From the NCBI GenBank assembly GCA_947627185.1, contig CANQVF010000018.1, positions 1-35,356 of the forward strand: a DNA stretch of 35,356 nucleotides. The letters run 5' to 3'. The notes under the pieces were generated by a model. It saw nothing but the letters and a program-made list of their open reading frames with translations, made no database searches and was not told where the DNA came from. Shown here in pieces: positions 29,959-35,356 of the stretch. The number at the start of each line of letters is the position of its first letter. Position 1 is the stretch's first letter. Both the position numbers and the translations under genes were made by a program. This stretch comes from an uncultured Clostridia bacterium (GTDB lineage: Bacteria; Bacillota; Clostridia; TANB77; CAG-508).

Positions 29959-31146
29959 ATGTCAGAAAAAAGACGGGATAACAGAGGAAGAATATTAAGG
30001 ACTGGAGAGAGCCAGAGAAAAGACGGGAGATACGCATACAAATACACGGACGCATACGGCAAGCCGCAGTTCGTCTATTCGTGGAAGTTGGTTGCCACGG
30101 ACAAGACCCCTGCGGGGAAACGGGATGTCCCTGCACTGAGGGATAAGGTAAAGGAGATTTGCAGGGATTTGGACGATGGCATTGATACCATCGGCAAAAA
30201 AATGACGGTATGCCAACTCTATGCCAAACAGAACGGCTTGCGGAAGAATGTGAAGCACGGCACGGAAAAAAACCGTGAGTATCTGATGAGCTTGTTGCAG
30301 GACGACCCTATCGGCATGAAAAGTATTGACACCGTGAAACAGTCGGACGCTAAAGAATGGGTAATACGGATGAGCGAGAAAGGCTTTGCTTACCAGACAA
30401 TCAGTAATTTCAAGCGTTCCCTAAAGGCGGCGTTCTTTACCGCCATAGAGGATGACTGTATTCGCAAAAACCCTTTTAACTTTACACTTGATACTGTCAT
30501 AGAGGACGACAGGGAGGCAAAAGCCGCCCTTACGCCGAAGCAGGAGGAAAACCTGTTAGCGTTTATGGCACAGGATACGGTCTACAGGAAATACCGTGAC
30601 GAGGTTATTATCCTGCTCGGTACGGGACTGAGAATTTCAGAGTTCTGCGGGCTTACCACGGCTCTGGACTTCAAAAACCGCTATATCAATGTAGACCACC
30701 AGCTCCTGCGTGATGCGGATGTCGGCTACTATGTGGAAACGCCCAAGACCAAGAACGGTATACGGCAAATTCCCATGACCGAGGAAGTTTACCAAGCCTT
30801 GAAACGGGTGCTGAAAAGCCGAGAAAACGCCGTACCGTTCAGCGTGGACGGCTACAAAAACTTCCTGTTCCTCAAAAATGACGGTATGCCGAAAGTGGCG
30901 GCTAATTATGAGAGTATGCTGAAAGAGCTTGTGCATAAGTACAACAAGCAGAACAAAGACCAGATGCCGCATATTACGCCGCATATCCTCAGACACACTT
31001 TCTGTACTCGGTTAGCCAATGCGGGTATGAACCCGAAAGCGTTGCAGTATATCATGGGTCACGCCAACATCACGATGACTTTGAACTATTATGCCCATGC
31101 AGACTTCGATTCCGCAAAGGCAGAAATGGAACGGTTAGCTGCATAA
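29959..31146 (+). CDS. int: Tn916-type tyrosine integrase
   Basis: A 395-residue tyrosine recombinase, close in length to Tn916 Int (405). Residues 1-75 are the arm-binding domain, about 80-180 the core-binding domain, and about 190-395 the catalytic domain. Catalytic residues are visible: Arg225 (GTGLRISE), Lys265 (TPKTKNG), His342 and Arg345 (PHILRHTFC), His368 (MGHAN) and Tyr377 (TLNYY). It integrates and excises the circular element. GAAAGGAGC precedes ATG 29959. The last gene of the element, it points toward the right end. Confidence 0.96.
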   Translation: MSEKRRDNRGRILRTGESQRKDGRYAYKYTDAYGKPQFVYSWKLVATDKTPAGKRDVPALRDKVKEICRDLDDGIDTIGKKMTVCQLYAKQNGLRKNVKHGTEKNREYLMSLLQDDPIGMKSIDTVKQSDAKEWVIRMSEKGFAYQTISNFKRSLKAAFFTAIEDDCIRKNPFNFTLDTVIEDDREAKAALTPKQEENLLAFMAQDTVYRKYRDEVIILLGTGLRISEFCGLTTALDFKNRYINVDHQLLRDADVGYYVETPKTKNGIRQIPMTEEVYQALKRVLKSRENAVPFSVDGYKNFLFLKNDGMPKVAANYESMLKELVHKYNKQNKDQMPHITPHILRHTFCTRLANAGMNPKALQYIMGHANITMTLNYYAHADFDSAKAEMERLAA

Positions 31147-31301
31147 CAGTATCGGTGCTTTTACTACCGTCGTACTACTTTTCAACGGAAACCTATGCCA
31201 AAACAGACAAAGATATGCCAAGTATCTCCCGAAATGACAAATGGCGAGAAAGCCCATAAATCCAAGCTTTGCCGCCATTTGCCGAGTTACATAAGGATAA
31301 T
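31147..31301 (+). mobile_element. Right end of the ICE (approximate)
   Basis: The integrase stop is followed by about 150 noncoding bases before AT-rich host DNA with minus-strand genes. Two ATGCCA motifs (31195-31200 and 31216-31221) lie 21 bp apart and may be arm-type integrase sites. The exact junction cannot be fixed, since Tn916-type elements leave no long direct repeat; the change in composition suggests about 31290-31310. Confidence 0.55.
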
Positions 31302-31499
31302 CTAAAAAATTGGTTGTCGTTTATAATAAATAATAATAGAAATACCTATGGCGAAGAGTAAGACTCCTATTACAGTCCATACATAACCGTCTTTTAGAGA
31401 TATGCCCATAAAAAAAGGAATAAATGAAATTATAATAAGAAAAACAGCTCCGTAAGGCTTTTTTTGGGCGAAATATTTACGGGCTTTGTTATTGTCCAT
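31302..31499 (-). CDS. Small two-helix membrane protein, possibly truncated
   Basis: A 65-residue protein with a basic N-terminus and two hydrophobic helices (about 17-34 and 40-58). No family recognised. Its C-terminus (YYKRQPIF) ends within the likely ICE junction, so the original protein may have been longer and cut or altered by the insertion. AT-rich codons mark it as host DNA. It is the distal member of a minus-strand group with a tiny membrane ORF, a patatin and a TM2 protein. Confidence 0.5.
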   Translation of the reverse strand: MDNNKARKYFAQKKPYGAVFLIIISFIPFFMGISLKDGYVWTVIGVLLFAIGISIIIYYKRQPIF

Positions 31500-31523
31500 A
31501 TATTATCCGTGCTTTCTAATGTG

Positions 31524-31643
31524 TTATTTTGATATTTTTATTTTTTGAAAAAGGCAAAAACATATTGCAATTACAGAGGATAATAATCCGATAATTGCGC
31601 AAATTAACCCTATTATTCTCAATGCTGTTTTCATAATTTCCAT
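31524..31643 (-). CDS. Tiny single-helix membrane protein (39 residues)
   Basis: A 39-codon frame starting MEIMKTALRIIGLICAIIGL, with one membrane helix (about 8-31) and a short basic tail (FQKIKISK). GCGGAAAGG lies just upstream; the second in-frame ATG (at 31634) has the better spacing. It lies between the other minus-strand genes in the same direction. No family recognised. Coding is plausible from context and composition only. Confidence 0.45.
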   Translation of the reverse strand: MEIMKTALRIIGLICAIIGLLSSVIAICFCLFQKIKISK

Positions 31644-31819
31644 AGCCTTTCCGCCCGCAAAATTAAGTTTATTCACAATTTTTTATTTTTAATCAGAGGT
31701 TAAAGTTTTTTACAACCCTACCGTAGGCAGATAAGGTGCAAATGGGAATTACGTCGCCACCCGTTGCCGCTTACAACAATTTGAGCAATCAATATAAATT
31801 ACACTTATTTCCCCGATAC

Positions 31820-32674
31820 CTAATATTTAATTTTATGTTTTGCTAATTTTTGCGCTACCTTATTTATGTTGGTTACCAAAACATCTCCGGTAATTCTTAA
31901 CTTTTTTCTGCCCATTGTGTCATTTAAAAAATTAATATATTTGTAAATACAGTCGATATTGTTTGGATAATTAACAAAAATCGGCTGAAGTATATTATGC
32001 GCGGTTTCGTATCCGTAACTAATCATTTGTTCAATAGATTCTTTATTGAATGACAGAGAATCTATTATTGTTTTTTTGCTTGGATACGTTATTTTTACAA
32101 CTTTATTATCAAAGTAAGGGTTTTCAAAAGTGTAACAGCAGTCATCAAAATATATGCAAATTATATAATCCAGCTTTTGTTTTATTAAGGGGAAAACAGG
32201 GATATTATCTACCATTGCGCCGTCATAAAAGCTTTGATTATTTATTGTAATGGCTCGGTTATATATTGGCATCGCCACGCTTGCGCGAAGATAGACCGGA
32301 TAAAAGCTTGGCTCAATATTTTCTAAATTATTATACGTTATCGTTCTTTCTTTAAAATTCAGCAAAGAAACAAAAAAGGGCATAGGTATCTTATCTTTTT
32401 TATTACAGAGGCTTGTTATTGACTGCTGTAAATAACTGCTCCTTAAAACGCTGTTTATAAAGCTTCTATTATCATTGTTACAGAGATTTTTCCACATTTT
32501 CTCGGCTAATTGTAGCTTATTTGTAACAAAAGAATAGCCGTTTAAAACCCCGATAGAAGAACAGCTTATAACTTTAATATCACAGGGGTCAATAAATTTT
32601 TTTATAGCTTTTAAAGCCCCGATCTGATATGCGCCTTTTGCCATTCCTCCCGATAAAACTAAACCTATGTCCAT
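31820..32674 (-). CDS. Patatin-like phospholipase
   Basis: A 284-residue protein of the patatin family of lipid acyl hydrolases. The oxyanion segment is GLVLSGGMAKGAYQIGAL, the nucleophile elbow SSIGVLNG and the Asp motif DGAMVDNIPV. The usual GxSxG reads C-S-S-I-G here: Ser and the second Gly are kept, but the first Gly is Cys. No signal peptide or membrane helix, so it probably acts at the inner membrane surface. AGAGGAATTT precedes the ATG. The gene starts 42 bases after the TM2 gene, likely in the same operon. Confidence 0.88.
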   Translation of the reverse strand: MDIGLVLSGGMAKGAYQIGALKAIKKFIDPCDIKVISCSSIGVLNGYSFVTNKLQLAEKMWKNLCNNDNRSFINSVLRSSYLQQSITSLCNKKDKIPMPFFVSLLNFKERTITYNNLENIEPSFYPVYLRASVAMPIYNRAITINNQSFYDGAMVDNIPVFPLIKQKLDYIICIYFDDCCYTFENPYFDNKVVKITYPSKKTIIDSLSFNKESIEQMISYGYETAHNILQPIFVNYPNNIDCIYKYINFLNDTMGRKKLRITGDVLVTNINKVAQKLAKHKIKY

Positions 32675-32716
32675 AAATTCCTCTTAAAACAGCCGCTGGA
32701 ACAGTGATTTAATTTA

Positions 32717-32953
32717 CTATTTTAGTAAGGCGTCATTGCTGTCCTTAAATGAACCGCATAAAATCATTATAAAGTCAACCAACTCGCCGATACCACAAAA
32801 GCCCAAGGTAACAAGCCATAAAATTCCCGTGCCGATTTTGCCTACATAAAAACGGTGTAGTCCCAAATATCCGAAAAGCAAACACAACACAGCGGCCACG
32901 CCTTTAGATTTATCTGATATCATTGGCTGATTTGTAAAATTTTGATTTTCCAT
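32717..32953 (-). CDS. TM2-domain membrane protein
   Basis: A 78-residue protein made of a short polar N-terminus and a TM2 domain (GVAAVLCLLFGYLGLHRFYV, then GTGILWLVTLGFCGIGELVDFI). Two membrane helices joined by the conserved HRFYVGK turn. Function of the domain is unknown. AGGAGG precedes the ATG, and a consensus promoter lies upstream. It probably leads the operon with the patatin gene. Confidence 0.92.
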   Translation of the reverse strand: MENQNFTNQPMISDKSKGVAAVLCLLFGYLGLHRFYVGKIGTGILWLVTLGFCGIGELVDFIMILCGSFKDSNDALLK

Positions 32954-32985
32954 TGATAAAACCTCCTAAGCTTTAATTCAATAAC

Positions 32986-33014
32986 ATTTTAACACTCATT
33001 TCGTGTATTGTCAA
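32986..33014 (-). promoter_or_regulatory. Consensus sigma-A promoter of the TM2-patatin operon
   Basis: On the minus strand TTGACA (33014-33009) and TAAAAT (32991-32986) with a 17-base spacer, upstream of the TM2 start. The divergent XRE regulator could act here. Confidence 0.8.
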
Positions 33015-33080
33015 CTCTTTTTGTGGTTTTTATTAAAAAATCGACATATTTATATAAAATTATCATTACGAGGTGGTTAT

Positions 33081-33398
33081 ATGAAATTTGGAGAAATTCT
33101 CAGAGAGCTTCTGGAAGATAACGATATAACTCAAAAAAAACTGGCAAACGATTTAAACATTGCGCCGACAACTATCGGTAATTATGTTCGAGGGATTCGC
33201 GAACCTGATTTTGAGACTCTTGTTCTTTTGGCGTCATATTTTAAGGTAAGCACGGATTATTTGCTTGATTATCATAGAGAAGAAATTGAAAATCATAAGG
33301 AAGATGAAATGCTTCATATATACCGTTGTTTATCGGAGAAGAAAAAAGATTTTCTAATTGACGAAGGAAAATTACTTTTAAAATATGATAATCTCTAA
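33081..33398 (+). CDS. XRE-family helix-turn-helix regulator (host)
   Basis: A 105-residue protein with HTH_XRE in residues about 5-65 (ILRELLEDNDITQKKLANDL, APTTIGNYVRGIREPDFETL) and a short helical tail with an acidic stretch. The A-F-x-V-S-x-D-Y-L-L ending (SYFKVSTDYLLDY) is typical of Firmicute members. GAGGTGG precedes ATG 33081. It is divergent from the TM2-patatin operon across 127 bases, so it may control that operon. Confidence 0.9.
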   Translation: MKFGEILRELLEDNDITQKKLANDLNIAPTTIGNYVRGIREPDFETLVLLASYFKVSTDYLLDYHREEIENHKEDEMLHIYRCLSEKKKDFLIDEGKLLLKYDNL

Positions 33399-33416
33399 AA
33401 GCAATTTCCAAAAAAA

Positions 33417-33453
33417 GAAAAGCTGACGCAGTTTTCCTTTGCGTCAGCTTTTC
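33417..33453. terminator. Bidirectional terminator between convergent genes
   Basis: GAAAAGCTGACGCA (33417-33430) pairs perfectly with TGCGTCAGCTTTTC (33440-33453) around a 9-base loop. T-rich arms on both strands serve the XRE gene and the LRR gene. Confidence 0.9.
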
Positions 33454-33487
33454 TAATTTACAAGTTTTTGTAGTAACCTTGTTAATA

Positions 33488-34813
33488 TTATTTTACCGTA
33501 ACTTTTAATTTAAGCGTTTTAACTCCGTTAACCTTAACCTTGACGGTAGAGATGCCTTTCGCTTTGCCCTGAATTTTAATTGAGGTCGCGGATTTTTTTG
33601 ATGTGATTTTCGCCATATTGGTAGAGCAGTACTTGTTGTCTATTGCAGAAGCTTTTCCAAACAGCTTTACCGAGACAGTTTTTCCCAGTCCTACTGAAAT
33701 TTCCCTGACCTCTTTATACTTCCCCATACTTCTTCCGCTTGTCGCTTTTTTCTTTAGAGCAGGGTCATTTTTTACGATAAATATTCCGCTGTATTTTTTT
33801 CCGTTCGACAAGGTTGCCTTTACGGTGGCTCTTCCTTTTTTCAACGCGGTGACCTTTCCCTTTTTAGTGATTTTTATAATTTTAGGGTTTTTTGTCGTAC
33901 AGTCGGAGAAACTCTTTCCGTCTATTTTTACTTTGAGAGTAAAGCCTGCCCCGCAGGCTCCGGCATATCCCATTTCGCTTTTTTCATCCAAAATCAAATT
34001 TATATTATTTTTTTCGGCATATTTTCCTGCCATCCTACATTTATTGGAATCTGATATAATCGTGAAATTTTTTATCTTCTTAACCTCTATATCTTTTTTG
34101 GAATCATAGTAACCAAGTCCCTCGGTTGTTTCGTCATAGTATCCGAGGGCTTGCTTACCGACAATACCAAGTGGGGAACATTTGGTAAAATCAAGTTTTT
34201 TCAAAGACGGACAGCAATAAAACGCTCTGCTCCCTATTTCCTCCAGCTGCTCGGGAATATTTATTTTTTTCAGCTTCGGACAGTTCAAAAATGCCATTTT
34301 CCCAATATACCTTAATTTATTACTGAGTGTTACTTCCTCAAGTTTTTTGCAATTCTCAAAAGCGTATTCAGATATTTCCCTTACACTTGATGGAATTTCT
34401 ATATTCTTTAAATTTTTGCAGCCCGCAAAAGCAAATTTTCCTATATGCGTCACGCTTGACGGGATATGAATTGTTCTTATATTTATATTATCGCTGAATG
34501 CACCGATGTCTATATACGTCACTGTATCGGGAATCTCCCACTTTCGGGAATTGAATGACGTCTCATCCTCGTATGTTACAAACGCATCCACACCGATTAT
34601 GGTTACGGGATAGCCGTCGATTTTTTGGGGGATAAAATCTTCTCCCCTTAAAATTTCGACATATTTATTGTCAATCACCCTATACTCAAATTCAATTCCT
34701 TTTATTTTCGTTGTCTTTGAATCAGGGTCATAAAGTGAAATTGCATTTGCCGACACGCAAAAGACCGCATTTAGAATCATAACGGCGGCGATAATTAATG
34801 ATAACCTTTTCAT
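33488..34813 (-). CDS. Secreted BspA-type leucine-rich-repeat protein with Ig-like C-terminus
   Basis: A 441-residue secreted protein. Signal peptide 1-24 (ending ANA). About five BspA/LRR_5 repeats (about 60-230) follow the pattern IPSSVTHIGKFAFAGCKNLK. A C-terminal region (about 285-441) contains one or two BIG2/Ig-like-type modules (ITKKGKVTALKKGRATVKAT, later GKAKGISTVKVKVNGVKTLK). No LPxTG motif or dockerin is seen. Such proteins are surface adhesins or structural proteins in gut Clostridia. AAGGAGGAG precedes the ATG at 34813. Confidence 0.9.
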   Translation of the reverse strand: MKRLSLIIAAVMILNAVFCVSANAISLYDPDSKTTKIKGIEFEYRVIDNKYVEILRGEDFIPQKIDGYPVTIIGVDAFVTYEDETSFNSRKWEIPDTVTYIDIGAFSDNINIRTIHIPSSVTHIGKFAFAGCKNLKNIEIPSSVREISEYAFENCKKLEEVTLSNKLRYIGKMAFLNCPKLKKINIPEQLEEIGSRAFYCCPSLKKLDFTKCSPLGIVGKQALGYYDETTEGLGYYDSKKDIEVKKIKNFTIISDSNKCRMAGKYAEKNNINLILDEKSEMGYAGACGAGFTLKVKIDGKSFSDCTTKNPKIIKITKKGKVTALKKGRATVKATLSNGKKYSGIFIVKNDPALKKKATSGRSMGKYKEVREISVGLGKTVSVKLFGKASAIDNKYCSTNMAKITSKKSATSIKIQGKAKGISTVKVKVNGVKTLKLKVTVK

Positions 34814-34858
34814 AGTTGTTCTCCTCCTTATAAAACATTTAAATTAATGTTTAATTAA

Positions 34859-34887
34859 ATGCTAACATACGAAATTTTAATTTTCAA
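34859..34887 (-). promoter_or_regulatory. Candidate promoter of the LRR gene
   Basis: On the minus strand TTGAAA (34887-34882) and TAGCAT (34864-34859) with a 17-base spacer, about 45 bases before the start codon. The rest of 34888-35058 is AT-rich with no gene seen. Confidence 0.45.
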
Positions 34888-35058
34888 TTGTAAGAAACAC
34901 ACAATTTGCCATTGGTTTTTTGTACAATACGCGGTAAATTTTGCACACATTTTTGTAAACAAATATCAAAAATATCTTTTATACTATATTAGTGTCAGAA
35001 AAGCAGAAAAAAGTTTCAAATAATTAGAAATATTTTAAAATAATTTTACGGTGCGTAA

Positions 35059-35241
35059 TTAAAAAGTCTGCCGAACCACATCAACGGCAAGGGCGCCGTG
35101 CGCAAAATTAAGGAGATAAACCCGAAAGCGAATATAGTCACGATTGACTACGACCCGGGCGCTCCGAAGGTAAATCAGGAAAACCGAATCAAGCTGATGC
35201 TCGCCGTAGGACGCGAGGAACTCGATAAACAGAATAATTAA
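35059..35241 (+). pseudogene. C-terminal fragment of a 2-hydroxyacyl-CoA dehydratase activase-type gene
   Basis: The frame reads SLPNHINGKGAVRKIKEINP, then KANIVTIDYDPGAPKVNQEN and RIKLMLAV to a stop at 35239-35241. This resembles the C-terminal end of acyl-CoA dehydratase activase-related (DUF2229-containing) proteins, normally well over 900 residues. An in-frame stop at 35056 and AT-rich DNA directly upstream mean that the rest is missing. Higher GC than its surroundings supports a displaced remnant. Confidence 0.65.
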
Positions 35242-35318
35242 AGAAATTCGATAAAACAGTAAAAGGCAGAGAGTTTTCGTGAACCGAACCAGTAAAAGTA
35301 GCCAATAGTAAAAAAGCA

Positions 35319-35348
35319 CCTCCTATGGTAGAATAAAACCATAGGAGG
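35319..35348. repeat. Perfect 10-bp inverted repeat at the window end
   Basis: CCTCCTATGG (35319-35328) and CCATAGGAGG (35339-35348) around 10 bases, followed by TTTTAC; outer GTAAAA and TTTTAC also match. It could be a terminator, or a terminal structure of an insertion sequence starting beyond the window. Confidence 0.55.
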
Positions 35349-35356
35349 TTTTACTA

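Noticed and set aside
33603..34109. 168-codon hydrophobic plus-strand frame over the LRR gene
   Set aside because: Antisense of Lys/Ile-rich codons gives Phe/Leu-rich false membrane protein; no ribosome binding site.
35059..35319. 86-codon minus-strand frame at the window end
   Set aside because: It covers the activase remnant in antisense; the + strand reading matches a known family.

Overview
The window holds the right-hand part of an integrative and conjugative element (ICE) of the Tn916/Tn1549 superfamily (about 1..31300), followed by host chromosome (about 31300..35356). Gene content (CD1108-, CD1110- and CD1112-type transfer proteins, Maff2 pilin, class B sortase, Tn916-type Xis and Int, GGAGG ribosome binding sites) points to a gut Firmicute of class Clostridia. 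The AT-rich flank with a BspA-type leucine-rich-repeat/Ig-like secreted protein and a dehydratase-activase remnant is most like Ruminococcus or relatives; the species cannot be fixed from the sequence alone.

Transfer module (77..17480, all + strand). It starts with the 3' part of the large SNF2-type helicase gene, which is interrupted by a group II intron whose last 76 bases (domains V and VI) open the window. Next come DUF6664, a self-contained DUF3795 + VOC cassette, a DUF3991/Toprim protein, a DpnD/PcfM-like protein, a two-hairpin candidate oriT, DUF3789, MobC, a MOBP-type relaxase, PcfB, an ArdC-like protein, VirD4, the Maff2 (VirB2-like) pilin, VirB6/TrbL, PrgI, VirB4, DUF6075, sortase B and a CHAP cell-wall hydrolase. 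Together these process DNA at oriT, couple it to the channel, build the channel and open the peptidoglycan. Many genes overlap or are only a few bases apart, as in a long operon.

Cargo island (17511..27804). A minus-strand XRE repressor, convergent with the transfer operon, faces a promoter region with three CTCTTAT repeats exactly 22 bp apart. The + strand then carries a winged-helix regulator with its own promoter and operator, an alpha/beta hydrolase, a membrane zinc-ribbon protein, a KTR protein, an XRE-DUF4097 regulator, a CPBP protease, a DUF2975-like membrane protein, a membrane-anchored linear-amide C-N hydrolase, a second KTR protein, a GyrI-like effector-binding protein, a HEAT-like protein, a membrane-anchored serine hydrolase, a PspC protein and a second CPBP protease. 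The island looks built by stepwise addition: a 110-bp repeat (the KTR gene) brackets one block, and three copies of a 41-54 bp repeat bracket two others. Only the last of those copies is completed into a terminator. The gene mix suggests sensing and modification of the cell envelope or of small peptides and amides; this is inference.

Recombination and regulation end (27805..31300). A 440-base leader with several hairpins, a possible 23-residue leader peptide and a repeated 13-mer precedes a sigma-70-like factor. Then follow a terminator, a roughly 400-base region with no convincing gene, a mazF-like toxin gene with a foldable leader and no antitoxin gene beside it, xis, int and the element's right end.

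Host flank (31302..35356). A minus-strand group (TM2 protein, patatin-like lipase, two tiny membrane proteins, the last possibly cut by the ICE), a divergent XRE regulator, the LRR/Ig-like secreted protein, and an orphan 3' fragment of a 2-hydroxyacyl-CoA dehydratase activase-type gene.
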